A stretch of DNA of 64,000 bases from an uncultured Roseibium sp. (GCF_963669205.1 NZ_OY769915.1:2950001-3014000); one strand, 5' to 3'. Positions 1-9,178 are shown, counted from the first letter of the stretch. Translations and numbers: made by a program. The notes: generated from the sequence alone by a model not told the origin.

Positions 1-1
1 C

Positions 2-214
2 AGGCTGGTCGGCCGCGTCAGTGAATGGGCCCCCTTGAACGCCTATTTGCGGGACTATCTCTACGACAACAAGGACTGGGCGACGATCGTTGCGAGCACC
101 TTTTCCGCAAGCCTGGAAATGGTGCGGGAAGGCAAGGTCGAGATCCGCCAGGGCGAAGCCTTCTCGCCGGTCTACATCCGCTCCATCGTGAAGGAAGACG
201 CGCATGACGTCTGA
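2..214 (+). CDS. scpA: Segregation and condensation protein A, C-terminal fragment
   Basis: Only the last 70 codons lie in the window; the 5' part is beyond the left edge. The fragment ends in a winged-helix-like tail (positions 80-200, with TIVASTFSASLEMVREG and a closing SPVYIRSIV) typical of the ScpA kleisin C-terminus. ScpA bridges the SMC heads and binds ScpB dimers in the chromosome-condensing complex. The reading frame overlaps the start of scpB by 11 bases, which supports translational coupling and the assignment. Identification rests on the C-terminal motif plus synteny. Confidence 0.85.
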   Translation, partial: RLVGRVSEWAPLNAYLRDYLYDNKDWATIVASTFSASLEMVREGKVEIRQGEAFSPVYIRSIVKEDAHDV

Positions 215-902
215 GGACGGGCAGCCGGATCTTGTTGGACACTCCGAAGTGGACGTCCATGCCGATCTGGCCGGCCAGCGGATGATCGAGGCCTTGCTGT
301 TTGCCTCCAGCGAGCCGCTTTCGCTTGAGGAACTGACCCTTCGCGTGCCGGAGGGAACGGATGTACTCGCGCTGCTGGAACGGCTGCAAAAGCTCTACGA
401 ACCACGCGGTGTCAACCTGGTGCGCCTTGCAGGCAAATGGTGTTTCCGGACGGCCGAAGATCTCTCGTATCTGATGCACCGCAATGTCGAGGAACAGCGC
501 AAACTGTCGCGGGCAGCACTCGAGACGCTTGCAATCATTGCCTATCATCAGCCAGTGACGCGCGCCGAGATCGAGGAGATCAGGGGCGTTTCCACGTCCA
601 AGGGCACACTGGACGTCCTGCTTGAGACGACCTGGATCAGGATGCGGGGCCGCCGGCGGACACCGGGGCGGCCCGTGACCTACGGAACCACGGAGCAGTT
701 TCTGGTCCATTTCGGACTTGAAAACGTGAAGGATCTGCCCGGGCTTGAGGAACTGAAAGGCGCCGGTTTGCTCGACAGTGCGGTTCCCGCCTCATTTGTA
801 GTCCCGACACCCAACGACGAAGTGGCATTGACGGAAGACGAAGATCCTTTAGAAGACGGGTCTTTCTTTGATGACGACGCGGAAGAGACCGCCGGAGCTT
901 GA
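204..902 (+). CDS. scpB: Segregation and condensation protein B
   Basis: A 232-residue protein with two winged-helix domains (about residues 25-100 and 105-180). It contains the family signature around LSRAALETLAIIAYHQPVTR and the EIRGVSTSKGTLDVLLE segment. ScpB dimers bind ScpA and help SMC condense and segregate the chromosome. The C-terminal 50 residues are acidic and low in complexity, as in other alphaproteobacterial ScpB proteins. The ATG at 204 overlaps scpA, and the stop overlaps the start of the next ABC ATPase gene, so the three genes are probably co-transcribed. Confidence 0.93.
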   Translation: MTSEDGQPDLVGHSEVDVHADLAGQRMIEALLFASSEPLSLEELTLRVPEGTDVLALLERLQKLYEPRGVNLVRLAGKWCFRTAEDLSYLMHRNVEEQRKLSRAALETLAIIAYHQPVTRAEIEEIRGVSTSKGTLDVLLETTWIRMRGRRRTPGRPVTYGTTEQFLVHFGLENVKDLPGLEELKGAGLLDSAVPASFVVPTPNDEVALTEDEDPLEDGSFFDDDAEETAGA

Positions 903-2041
903 TGCCACAGGAAGACAAGCCGCAATTTTCCAGCGGGAACGGACATTCGCTGAACTGGGGCGCGCCCGGAACGGCCGGTGCCACCATTGCGGCCGGCCTC
1001 GTCTTTGAAGACATCTCCCATGACTATGATGGCGTGCCCTCCGTCAGGCATCTGAGTCTGTCGGTCGCACCGGGCGAGATTCTCTGCCTGCTGGGCCACT
1101 CGGGCTGTGGCAAGACGACCTTGATGCGGATCGCCGCCGGCGTTGAACGGCAAAGCCAAGGCAAGGTCCTCATCAATGGGCGCGAAATTGCAGGTGACAC
1201 GGTGTTCCTGCCGCCGGAAAAACGCGGCGTTGGCCTGATGTTCCAGGACTATGCGCTGTTTCCGCACATGAGCATTCTGGCAAATGTCATGTTCGGACTG
1301 ACGGGCCTGTCGAAGACGGAGGCGCAGGCGGCGGCCTTTGCCGCGCTTGGCCGGGTCGGTCTTGCGGACTATGCAGCGGATTATCCGCACGCCTTGTCAG
1401 GCGGCGAACAGCAGCGGGTCGCGCTGGCCCGCGCGCTCGTTCCGCGACCGGGCATCCTCCTGATGGACGAACCGTTCTCCGGCCTCGACAAGCGCTTGCG
1501 TGACAGTGTGCGGGATCAGACGCTGGCTGTGATTCGGGAAACACGCGCAACCTGCATCATCGTGACCCACGATCCGGAAGAGGCGATGCGCATGGGCGAC
1601 AAGATTGCGCTCATGCGGCAGGGGCGGCTGGTGCAGCACGGGACGGCCGCTGAACTCTACAACAAGCCGGTCGACCTGTTTGCAGCCCGTTTCTTTTCCG
1701 AGCTGAACCAGATCGAGGGAAAAGTTACGGCCACGGGTGTTGAAACTGCGCTTGGACTTTTGAAAATCGAGAATTGCGAAAGCGGTGAGCATGTCGACGT
1801 CTGCATCCGCCCGCAGGGCATATGCCTGAACAAGGCGGGCCTGTGCGGTGTGCCTGGCAGGATCACGTCAAAAAGATTCGTCGGCGAGGTCGATTTGCTT
1901 TCCGTTGCGATCGATGGTCTCGATCATCCGGTGCAGGCAAGGGTTCGTGCCGGGAGCGACTGGGAAGCGGGAATGGACGTTGCGGTTGATACTGATCCGA
2001 AAGACGTGCTTGTTTTTTCCCGCAAGGAGTCCCAAGTCTAG
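902..2041 (+). CDS. Orphan ABC transporter ATP-binding protein (FbpC/PotA-like)
   Basis: A 379-residue ATPase of the iron(III)/polyamine importer type. Motifs are a Walker A GHSGCGKTT (about residue 65), a Q-loop MFQDYALFPH, the signature LSGGEQQRVALARAL, Walker B ILLMDEPFSGLD and the H-loop VTHDPEEAM. A C-terminal TOBE-like regulatory domain covers about residues 265-375. The ATG at 902 shares bases with the scpB stop; a TTG three bases upstream is an alternative start. No permease or binding-protein gene lies nearby, so the substrate cannot be read from context. Ferric iron is the usual annotation for this subfamily and remains a guess. Confidence 0.85.
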   Translation: MPQEDKPQFSSGNGHSLNWGAPGTAGATIAAGLVFEDISHDYDGVPSVRHLSLSVAPGEILCLLGHSGCGKTTLMRIAAGVERQSQGKVLINGREIAGDTVFLPPEKRGVGLMFQDYALFPHMSILANVMFGLTGLSKTEAQAAAFAALGRVGLADYAADYPHALSGGEQQRVALARALVPRPGILLMDEPFSGLDKRLRDSVRDQTLAVIRETRATCIIVTHDPEEAMRMGDKIALMRQGRLVQHGTAAELYNKPVDLFAARFFSELNQIEGKVTATGVETALGLLKIENCESGEHVDVCIRPQGICLNKAGLCGVPGRITSKRFVGEVDLLSVAIDGLDHPVQARVRAGSDWEAGMDVAVDTDPKDVLVFSRKESQV

Positions 2042-2174
2042 GTGAAGAGGCTGCCCTGAGTGTCATCAATCTGTCTAACGGCGAAAAATGTTCTTCAGGT
2101 GTATGTTGCAGGGTGGGTGCCCTTTTTGTAAAAGGGCCGAAGGGCTTTAAAGCCGTTTATCAGGAGTTTGGCGT

Positions 2175-2399
2175 ATGGGCATTAGTATTTGGCAGATCTT
2201 GATCATCGCAGTGGTGGTGGTTCTGCTTTTCGGACGTGGCAAGATTTCCGAGCTTATGGGTGATGTTGCCAAGGGAATCAAAAGCTTCAAGAAAGGCATG
2301 GCCGAAGACGACACCGCCGATGCTCCGAAGACCATCGATCATCAGGCCGGCGACGCGGCTCCGTCTGCGAAAGCTGAAGATCAGACCAAGGCGAGCTGA
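2175..2399 (+). CDS. tatA: Sec-independent translocase subunit TatA
   Basis: A 74-residue protein with one N-terminal membrane helix (residues 4-20, SIWQILIIAVVVVLLFG), the hinge FGRGKISELMGDVAKGIKSF and an acidic, hydrophilic tail. This is the canonical TatA plan. TatA oligomers form the passage for folded proteins across the inner membrane. It is followed by tatB and tatC in the standard order. Several window products with periplasmic cofactors or formylglycine-type sites could be exported, but XoxF and cytochromes normally use Sec. Confidence 0.95.
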   Translation: MGISIWQILIIAVVVVLLFGRGKISELMGDVAKGIKSFKKGMAEDDTADAPKTIDHQAGDAAPSAKAEDQTKAS

Positions 2400-2439
2400 T
2401 CTAATCTGCATCGCGTCTCCTTAAGGGACGAGAGTTCTC

Positions 2440-2892
2440 ATGTTCGATATCGGCTGGACCGAGCTCATGGTGATTGCGTGTATTGCAATCATCGTTGTAG
2501 GGCCAAAAGACCTGCCGCGCATGTTGCGCACGCTTGGGCAGACACTGGGAAAAATGCGACGCATGTCGCGTGAATTCCAGTCGACGTTCAATGACGCCTT
2601 GCGCGAAGCCGAGCAGCAGGCCGACATTGCCGACATGAAAAAGCAGGTCGAAGATGCAGCCAACTTCAATCCGCTTGGTGATCTGAAGAAATCGATCGAG
2701 GAAGATGCGGCACAAAAAGCATCCAGGCCGATGACGACCAAACCGGCGTCAGCCGAGAAGGAACCGGCAACGGACGCCGCTCCCCCGGCAGAGGCTGACA
2801 CCGCGAAAGCTGATTCAGAACCGGCAGCCGCGAAGGCCGATACCGCCAACACGCCGGCCAAGGCTTCGGCGACGGAAGATGTTAAGGCATGA
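2440..2892 (+). CDS. tatB: Sec-independent translocase subunit TatB
   Basis: A 150-residue protein with one N-terminal membrane helix preceded by MFDIGWTELMVIA, the TatB-specific start, then VVGPKDLPRMLRTLGQTLGKM. The amphipathic helix is followed by an Ala/Lys/Pro/Glu-rich tail (about residues 85-150). With TatC it forms the receptor for twin-arginine signal peptides. The stop overlaps the tatC start (ATGA-type overlap), which indicates translational coupling. Confidence 0.95.
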   Translation: MFDIGWTELMVIACIAIIVVGPKDLPRMLRTLGQTLGKMRRMSREFQSTFNDALREAEQQADIADMKKQVEDAANFNPLGDLKKSIEEDAAQKASRPMTTKPASAEKEPATDAAPPAEADTAKADSEPAAAKADTANTPAKASATEDVKA

Positions 2893-3689
2893 GCCAGGAT
2901 GATATCGACGCCTCGAAGGCGCCATTGATCGAACATCTCATAGAACTGCGACAGCGGCTGATGTGGTCCATCGGCGCCATCCTGGTGATGTTCGTCGTCT
3001 GTTTCTATTTCGCGACCGACATCTACAACATCCTGACGATTCCCTATCTGCGCGCAGTCGGCGAGGGACATCCGGTGGAGATGATCTTCACCGCGCCGCA
3101 GGAATGGTTCTTCACCCAGTTGAAACTCGCGTTGTTCGGCGCGCTGTTCCTGGCCTTTCCCGTGATTGCCAGCCAGATCTACATGTTTGTCGCTCCCGGC
3201 CTCTACAAGCATGAACGCGGAGCGTTTCTACCGTTCTTGATCGCGACCCCGATTCTCTTCCTGATCGGCGCGTGCCTTGTATATTTCCTCGTCATGCCAA
3301 TGGCGATGGGGTTCTTCCTGTCCCAGGAGCAGCTTCCCGGCGAAGGCCAGGTTGCCATCCAGCACCTGGCGAAGGTAAGCGAATATCTCGGGCTCATCAT
3401 GATCCTGATTTTCGCCTTCGGACTGGTTTTCCAGCTGCCGGTCGTCCTGACCCTGATGGGACGGGCAGGACTCGTCAGTTCCGAAGATCTCAAAAAGAAG
3501 CGCAAATATGCAATTGTCGGTGCCTTCGCCGCTGCGGCAATTCTGACACCCCCTGATCCGATCTCGCAGATCGGTCTTGCGCTCCCCACTTTGCTTCTCT
3601 ACGAAGTCTCCATTCTGTCCGTGAGGCTGATAGAGCGCCAACGCGCGCAGCGGGAAGCTGAACGCGAAGCGGAAGACGCAACAGCCTGA
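2889..3689 (+). CDS. tatC: Sec-independent translocase subunit TatC
   Basis: A 266-residue integral membrane protein with six predicted membrane helices. It has the TatC signatures PLIEHLIELRQRL at the N-terminus and FAFGLVFQLPVVL near residue 180. TatC recognises the twin-arginine motif of folded export substrates. It completes a tatABC operon with overlapping or closely spaced genes. The C-terminal cytoplasmic tail is basic and acidic and of no evident special function. Confidence 0.96.
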   Translation: MSQDDIDASKAPLIEHLIELRQRLMWSIGAILVMFVVCFYFATDIYNILTIPYLRAVGEGHPVEMIFTAPQEWFFTQLKLALFGALFLAFPVIASQIYMFVAPGLYKHERGAFLPFLIATPILFLIGACLVYFLVMPMAMGFFLSQEQLPGEGQVAIQHLAKVSEYLGLIMILIFAFGLVFQLPVVLTLMGRAGLVSSEDLKKKRKYAIVGAFAAAAILTPPDPISQIGLALPTLLLYEVSILSVRLIERQRAQREAEREAEDATA

Positions 3690-3761
3690 TCCATTTCAGC
3701 CAGCGTTTTTTGGTCTCCCGGACGGAGTGTATGGACAACGACCGTCATTCGGGAAGCGAAG

Positions 3762-5042
3762 ATGTTTGACATAAAGTGGATACGGGAAAACCCGGACAGT
3801 TTTGACCAGGCTCTGGCCAGACGCGGCTTCGAAGCGTCATCGGCCCGACTGATTGCACTGGATGATTCCCGCCGCTCTCACATCACGAAGCTTCAGGAAG
3901 CACAAGAACGGCGCAACGCCGCTTCAAAGGAAATCGGCAAGGCAAAGGGCTCGGGCGATGACGCGCGTGCACAGGAACTGATTGACGAAGTCGCCCAGAT
4001 CAAGGCCTTCATTCAGTCCGGTGAAGAGGAAGAACGACGGCTGGTCGGCGACCTGGAAGCTGCGATGGCGGTCATTCCGAACCTGCCGCACGACGACGTG
4101 CCCACGGGCAAGGACGAAAACGACAACGCCCTCCTGAAAACCCACGGCGAAAAGCCGGCCTTCCGGTTCAACGAGGCTCCCAAGGAGCATTATGAACTTG
4201 GCGAGGCGCTCGGCGACATGGATTTCGCGGCGGCTGCAAAGCTGTCCGGCTCGCGTTTTGTCGTGCTGAAAGGCCAGATCGCGCGCCTCGAGCGTGCTCT
4301 CGGCCAGTTCATGATCGACCTGCACTCTGAGGAGCACGGCTATACGGAAGTGTCACCGCCGCTTCTCGTCAATGACGCACCGCTTTTCGGAACAAGCCAG
4401 CTGCCCAAGTTCGAAGAGGATCTCTTCAAGACCACCACGGATCATTATCTGATTCCGACCGCTGAAGTGCCCCTGACAAACCTTGTTGCCGGCGAAATCG
4501 TTCCTGAAGATAGCCTGCCGCTCCGTGTGACGGCACTGACCTACTGTTTCAGGTCCGAGGCCGGGTCTGCCGGACGCGACACGCGCGGCATGCTGCGCCA
4601 GCACCAGTTCCAGAAATGCGAGCTGGTTTCGGTGACGACGCCCGACACGTCCCTGGACGAACTGGACCGCATGCTCGGCTGCGCTGAAAAGGTGCTCCAG
4701 AAGCTCGGGTTGCATTACCGCGTCATGACCTTGTGTACCGGAGACATGGGCTTCGGAGCGCGCAAGACCTACGACATTGAGGTCTGGTTGCCGGGGCAGG
4801 ATGCCTATCGCGAAATCTCGTCATGCTCTGTCTGCGGAGATTTTCAGGCAAGGCGCATGAATGCACGCTTCAGGCCGACTGACAGCAAGCAACCGCTGCA
4901 TGTTCACACGTTGAACGGCTCCGGCATTGCCGTCGGCCGGGCCCTGATCGCGGTTCTGGAAAACTACCAGAATGGCGACGGAACGGTCACTGTGCCGGAC
5001 GTTCTGCAGCCCTATATGGGCGGTCTGGAAACGATCGGTTGA
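3762..5042 (+). CDS. serS: Seryl-tRNA synthetase
   Basis: A 426-residue class II aminoacyl-tRNA synthetase. The N-terminal 110 residues form the antiparallel coiled-coil arm that binds tRNA-Ser. The catalytic domain has motif 2 (FRSEAGSAGRDTRG, about residue 265) and motif 3 near GSGIAVGRALIAVLENYQN. The SSCSVCGDFQARR segment is typical of bacterial SerRS. It charges tRNA-Ser and tRNA-Sec in the cytoplasm. It lies 72 bases after tatC and before surE, a common alphaproteobacterial order. Confidence 0.97.
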   Translation: MFDIKWIRENPDSFDQALARRGFEASSARLIALDDSRRSHITKLQEAQERRNAASKEIGKAKGSGDDARAQELIDEVAQIKAFIQSGEEEERRLVGDLEAAMAVIPNLPHDDVPTGKDENDNALLKTHGEKPAFRFNEAPKEHYELGEALGDMDFAAAAKLSGSRFVVLKGQIARLERALGQFMIDLHSEEHGYTEVSPPLLVNDAPLFGTSQLPKFEEDLFKTTTDHYLIPTAEVPLTNLVAGEIVPEDSLPLRVTALTYCFRSEAGSAGRDTRGMLRQHQFQKCELVSVTTPDTSLDELDRMLGCAEKVLQKLGLHYRVMTLCTGDMGFGARKTYDIEVWLPGQDAYREISSCSVCGDFQARRMNARFRPTDSKQPLHVHTLNGSGIAVGRALIAVLENYQNGDGTVTVPDVLQPYMGGLETIG

Positions 5043-5160
5043 GCGAAAAGACCTGAACGGGCGGCAAGTAAGCAGAATTGCCGTCCGTGAACCTTTCATT
5101 GCACCAGGCGCCCTCGGCCCGCGTTTGGTTTTTTCTCATTCCGGAGGGGGACATTTCCGC

Positions 5161-5919
5161 ATGCGTATCCTGATCACGAACGATGATGGAATTCACTCGC
5201 CGGGACTGACGGCCCTGGAGCGCATTGCCCGGACGCTATCTGACGACGTCTGGGTCATTGCACCTGAGACCGATCAGAGCGGCGTCGCGCATTCGCTGAC
5301 GCTGAGCGATCCGTTGAGGCTGCGTGCACTTGATGACCGGCATTTTGCCGTCAAGGGCACTCCGACGGATTGCGTGATCATGGGTGTGCACAACGTTCTG
5401 AAAGGCAAGCCCGACCTTGTCCTGTCCGGTATCAATCGCGGTCAGAACATTGCCGAGGACGTGACCTATTCGGGAACGGTTGCCGGGGCGATGGAAGCGG
5501 CAATCCTCGGTATTCGTTCGATCGCCGTGTCTCAGGCCTATGACTGGGATGTCAGGGCGGAACCGAATTTCGCCGTCGCGGAGACCCATGCTCCGGACCT
5601 GTTCGCGAAACTCATCGACTTCGAGTTGCCGCCCTACAGCCTGCTCAATGTCAATTTCCCCGCATGTGCGCCCGGCGCCGTGAGGGGCACAAGGGTCACG
5701 GTTCAGGGGCATCACGAACAGAGCGGGCTGACGATCGACGAGCGCCAGGACGGTCGCGGATACCCCTATTACTGGCTCCGGTTTCGCGAAAGGGGCAAAT
5801 CCGTATTTGATAATTCGGACCTGCAGGCAATTGCCGATGGATATGTGTCCGTTTCCCCGCTACGCATAGATCTGACGGCGCACGATCTTCTGGGTCATTT
5901 GAATGATGCGCTGAAATAA
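5161..5919 (+). CDS. surE: 5'/3'-nucleotidase SurE
   Basis: A 252-residue survival protein. The start at 5161 gives MRILITNDDG, the canonical SurE N-terminus with the metal-binding Asp pair, and is preceded by a GGAGG-like site. The second signature SGINRGQNIAEDVTYSGTV lies about residues 86-104. SurE is a metal-dependent nucleoside 5'/3'-monophosphate phosphatase. An in-frame extension upstream into serS exists but does not look like SurE and is rejected. The gene is followed 20 bases later by pcm, as in many proteobacteria. Confidence 0.95.
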   Translation: MRILITNDDGIHSPGLTALERIARTLSDDVWVIAPETDQSGVAHSLTLSDPLRLRALDDRHFAVKGTPTDCVIMGVHNVLKGKPDLVLSGINRGQNIAEDVTYSGTVAGAMEAAILGIRSIAVSQAYDWDVRAEPNFAVAETHAPDLFAKLIDFELPPYSLLNVNFPACAPGAVRGTRVTVQGHHEQSGLTIDERQDGRGYPYYWLRFRERGKSVFDNSDLQAIADGYVSVSPLRIDLTAHDLLGHLNDALK

Positions 5920-5939
5920 GCCCGCGAAGGGAGTTGTGC

Positions 5940-6632
5940 ATGGCCGGTCTCCCGCCCGGCGAGGATGAGGTAAGGCAATCGTCGGCATTGCCGGACGAGG
6001 CGGAAGCGCGTGCCGCGCTTGTCCTGACGCTGAGGCGGCGCGGTGTCGGTGCCATAAATGTCCTGAGCGCGATTGAACGTGTGCCGAGGCGCCTGTTTCT
6101 TCCCGCCCGCCATCATGGCCTGGCCTATGACGACGTCACCTTGCCGATCGAATGCGGTCAGACCTTGTCGGCACCGTCCATGGTCGCCTACACGGTACAG
6201 GCGCTGGATATCGCGCCGGACCATTCGCTGCTCGAGATCGGAACCGGATCAGGCTATCAGTCGGCTGTCATGGGACACCTGGCGGAAAGGGTCGAGACCG
6301 TCGACCGTTTCGCGACCTTGACCGACCTCGCCAACCGCCGTTTCGCAGCCCTGAAACTTGACAACATCACGGCCACCCAGGCGGACGGGTTCGACGGACT
6401 GAAACAGAAAGGCCCGTTTGACCGCATCGTGGTCACGGCTGCGATCACGGCCGTCCCGGACAAATGGGTTCAGCAACTCAGACCCGGCGGTATCCTGGTT
6501 GCCCCGATCGGGCAGTCAAGGCAACCGCAGTCCCTTATCCGGTTTACAAAGTCCGAGAGTGTGATGACAGCGGACACGCTGATGCCGGTGAGAACGGTCA
6601 TGCTGCAACCTGGAATCGCAATAACGCTTTGA
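5940..6632 (+). CDS. pcm: Protein-L-isoaspartate O-methyltransferase
   Basis: A 230-residue SAM-dependent methyltransferase. Motif I is LLEIGTGSGYQSAVM (about residue 100), preceded by the family-specific GQTLSAPSMVAY segment. It methylates L-isoaspartyl residues to start repair of aged proteins. The ATG at 5940 follows a GAAGGGAG ribosome-binding site at 5926-5933; a TTG six bases upstream is possible but less good. The order surE-pcm-LysM/M23 protein mirrors surE-pcm-nlpD of gammaproteobacteria. Confidence 0.93.
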   Translation: MAGLPPGEDEVRQSSALPDEAEARAALVLTLRRRGVGAINVLSAIERVPRRLFLPARHHGLAYDDVTLPIECGQTLSAPSMVAYTVQALDIAPDHSLLEIGTGSGYQSAVMGHLAERVETVDRFATLTDLANRRFAALKLDNITATQADGFDGLKQKGPFDRIVVTAAITAVPDKWVQQLRPGGILVAPIGQSRQPQSLIRFTKSESVMTADTLMPVRTVMLQPGIAITL

Positions 6633-6812
6633 CACCGCTGCCTTGTAAAATGGGACGCAGACAGGCGAATCCCCTGGGGTGAGTCGTCGGCCGATTTACT
6701 ATGTTGCGCGAGATGGAAAAGGTATTCCAAACGAAAAATCGACGGAAACATGCCGATTCCATGGTATTCGCACCGTATCTTTAGTCTTTATAAACCTTAC
6801 TGCCGTTTACTC

Positions 6813-6820
6813 TTAACCAT
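6813..6820 (+). promoter_or_regulatory. Possible CtrA half-site upstream of the LysM/M23 gene
   Basis: The 220-base gap between pcm and the peptidase gene is AT-rich and contains TTAACCAT 33 bases before the start codon. This resembles the preferred half-site of the cell-cycle regulator CtrA in Rhizobiales and Rhodobacterales. A single half-site is weak evidence; a matching one lies before the L,D-transpeptidase gene. Confidence 0.3.
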
Positions 6821-6852
6821 AGCAGCCATTGTTAGCGGTATGAGTATAGGCG

Positions 6853-8259
6853 ATGAAAAAGCGGATGCGTTCCCTCCGCGGGGATCTACTGGGTAAAGCA
6901 GCGACGGTATCATTGGTCGCAGTATTTCTCTCGGGTTGTTCCAGCGCCGTCGAACGGTTTGGAGAACCTCCTTACTACACGGGAAACACGCAAAATCAGC
7001 GTGAGATCCTGAACGGGGCACCTGCGCCGGCTCAGCCGACTTATCAGGACATTGCCAACGGTCCCGGAGGAACATCGGCGGGATTGCCGCAGACAAGTTC
7101 AGCGCCGGTCACGACAGGTTCGGTCTCCACGCAGCGGTCGGACATCCAGTCAGCGCCATTGCCTGCGCCGGCAGTGGCGTCCGCACCCGTCAGTCAGCCC
7201 ACAGCGCCGGTCTCGACGCTGCCTGCGCCTGAGACGGTCAGTGCTGCAAACGGCAAGAACTGGAAAGGCTGGACCGGAACCGGTGGAACACGCGTCACTG
7301 TTCGCCAGGGCGACAGCCTCAATTCGATCTCTCGCCGGTACGGCGTGCCGGTGCAGGCTGTTGCCTCGGTCAACGGCATCAGCGATCCAAACCAGGTCAA
7401 GCCCGGGCAAAGCATCATCATTCCGACCTACGTCTATTCGGAGCGCAACGGTCATTCCAGCGCGACGGAAGGCGAAAGCGGCAAGGTCAAGCTTCCGGCG
7501 GTTGCCAGCAACGAGACGGTCGTCACAGGTTCCATCCCGGCGAATTCAGGAAGTGCCCCGCGTCCCGGACGCAAGCCGGTTCAGCAACCGACCTTCACCC
7601 AGATCAGCGTCAGCGAAGCCGTTGTCGAGGAAGTTGACGTCATTCAGGTTACCGCGCTGCCGAAGCGCAAGCCCGCGGTCACGAATGCCAGCCTGACGAC
7701 TGCGTCCATTGCCACGGCCACACCTGCCAAAACCACGGCTGCACCGGCTGCTGCCGCGCCGTCCGCACCAGTTCAGAAAGTTGCACTGCCGCAACCCGCT
7801 CTGACCCAGGAACCCCGTCCGACGGAACCGATCAAGACGCCTAAAGTCACCAATACGCCCAAGGAGGCGGTGACCTCGGACGCGAAGTTCCGCTGGCCCG
7901 TGCGCGGCCGGATCATCTCCGACTTCGGCACGAAGCCGGGCGGTGGCAAGAACGAGGGCGTCAATCTGGCGGTCCCTGAAGGCACGCCCGTAAAGGCCGC
8001 GGACGACGGGACCGTGATCTACTCCGGCAACGAGTTGAAGGGATACGGCAACCTCGTGCTCGTGCGGCACAGCGAAGGCTGGGTGTCCGCCTATGCCCAT
8101 AACAGCGAGTTGAAGGTCAAGCGTGGCGATGCGATCCGCCGGGGCGACGTGATCGGTCTAGCCGGAGCAACCGGGTCGGTGAACCAGCCGCAGGTACATT
8201 TTGAACTGCGCAAGGGCAACAAGCCCGTCGATCCGCTGAACCACCTGCCGAAACGGTGA
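6853..8259 (+). CDS. LysM and M23-domain murein hydrolase activator lipoprotein (NlpD-like)
   Basis: A 468-residue envelope protein. The N-terminus has a basic stretch, a hydrophobic core and a lipobox LSGC (Cys at about residue 29), so it should be a lipoprotein. A LysM domain (about residues 150-198, VRQGDSLNSISRRYGVPV) binds peptidoglycan. A long Pro/Ala/Thr-rich linker leads to a C-terminal M23/LytM domain (about residues 345-465) with GVNLAVPEGTPVKAA and VHFELRKGNKPVDP. The first zinc-ligand histidine of active LytM enzymes, in HxGxD, appears as EGVNL, so this is probably an amidase activator like NlpD/EnvC rather than an endopeptidase. It follows surE-pcm, like nlpD. Confidence 0.9.
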   Translation: MKKRMRSLRGDLLGKAATVSLVAVFLSGCSSAVERFGEPPYYTGNTQNQREILNGAPAPAQPTYQDIANGPGGTSAGLPQTSSAPVTTGSVSTQRSDIQSAPLPAPAVASAPVSQPTAPVSTLPAPETVSAANGKNWKGWTGTGGTRVTVRQGDSLNSISRRYGVPVQAVASVNGISDPNQVKPGQSIIIPTYVYSERNGHSSATEGESGKVKLPAVASNETVVTGSIPANSGSAPRPGRKPVQQPTFTQISVSEAVVEEVDVIQVTALPKRKPAVTNASLTTASIATATPAKTTAAPAAAAPSAPVQKVALPQPALTQEPRPTEPIKTPKVTNTPKEAVTSDAKFRWPVRGRIISDFGTKPGGGKNEGVNLAVPEGTPVKAADDGTVIYSGNELKGYGNLVLVRHSEGWVSAYAHNSELKVKRGDAIRRGDVIGLAGATGSVNQPQVHFELRKGNKPVDPLNHLPKR

Positions 8260-8282
8260 CGGATCATCTTCGAAAAGCTGAG

Positions 8283-8306
8283 AGCCCGGCTGACGCCGGG
8301 CTTTTT
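8283..8306 (+). terminator. Rho-independent terminator after the LysM/M23 gene
   Basis: An 8-bp GC stem (AGCCCGGC / GCCGGGCT, loop TGAC) is followed by five T residues. It lies between convergent genes, and its T-tract touches the stop codon of the DUF815 gene. It may act in both directions. Confidence 0.85.
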
Positions 8307-9178
8307 CATGTCAGCGGTTTCCCCAGCCGTCCCGCCAGATCCTGAATGAACTGGTAGGCAACGCGTCCGGAACGGCTGCCGCGGGTGGTCGCCCATTCCA
8401 GGGCCTCGGGCCGCCAGTCTTCCTCCGGCACATCCAGTTCGTGAAACGCGACATAACCCCGGACCATTTCCAGATAGTCGTCCTGGCTGCACTTATGGAA
8501 GCCGAGCCAAAGACCGAAACGGTCCGACAGAGAAACCTTTTCCTCGACCGCTTCGGCAGGATTGATCGCTGTCGACCTTTCGTTTTCGATCATGTCGCGC
8601 GGCAGAAGGTGCCGCCGGTTCGACGTCGCATAGAAGATCACGTTGTCCGGACGGCCTTCGATTCCGCCCTCAAGCACGGCCTTGAGTGACTTGTAGGAGG
8701 TGTCGTCGTTGTCGAAACTCAGATCATCGCAGAAAATGACGAAGCGAAACGGCGCCGTCCGGATCAGGGACATGAGGCCGGGCAGCGATTCGATGTCTTC
8801 GCGGTGGATTTCGATCAGCTTCAGGTCGGAGCTTTGCGTTTCCTGATTGATGGCCGCATGCGCTGCCTTGACCAGCGAGGACTTGCCCATGCCGCGAGCG
8901 CCCCACAGAAGGGCATTGTTCGCCGGCAGCCCTTCCGCGAACCGCCGCGTGTTGTCCATCAGCAGATCGCGAACGCGAGAAACGGCACACAGGAGCGAGA
9001 GTTCCACCCGGTTGACCTTTTTCACGGCCTGAAGGTTTCCGGGGGCCGGAACCCAGACAAACGCGTCGGCGCTCGTCCAGTCCGGCGTCTCCGCCCGAAG
9101 TGGCACGGCTCTCCCGATCAACTCGATCAGGGAATCGAGTTTGGCATTCAAAGATGCAAGGTCGTTTTGCGAGCTCAT
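8306..9178 (-). CDS. DUF815-family AAA-type ATPase
   Basis: A 290-residue P-loop ATPase. The Walker A is LLWGARGMGKSSLVKA (about residue 92) and the Walker B-like segment is FVIFCDDLSFD. The family hallmark SNRRHLLPRDMIENE lies about residue 180, and the C-terminus has a TTRGSRSGRVAYQF arginine-rich sensor region. DUF815 proteins are widespread predicted ATPases of unknown role. I start at MSSQND (9178) because the upstream extension is unlike the family. It is convergent with the LysM/M23 gene and divergent from yajC. Confidence 0.88.
   Translation of the reverse strand: MSSQNDLASLNAKLDSLIELIGRAVPLRAETPDWTSADAFVWVPAPGNLQAVKKVNRVELSLLCAVSRVRDLLMDNTRRFAEGLPANNALLWGARGMGKSSLVKAAHAAINQETQSSDLKLIEIHREDIESLPGLMSLIRTAPFRFVIFCDDLSFDNDDTSYKSLKAVLEGGIEGRPDNVIFYATSNRRHLLPRDMIENERSTAINPAEAVEEKVSLSDRFGLWLGFHKCSQDDYLEMVRGYVAFHELDVPEEDWRPEALEWATTRGSRSGRVAYQFIQDLAGRLGKPLT

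Noticed and set aside
4972..5160. N-terminal extension of SurE into serS
   Set aside because: SurE homologues begin MRILITNDDG, the methionine at 5161, and the extension is arginine-rich noise overlapping serS.
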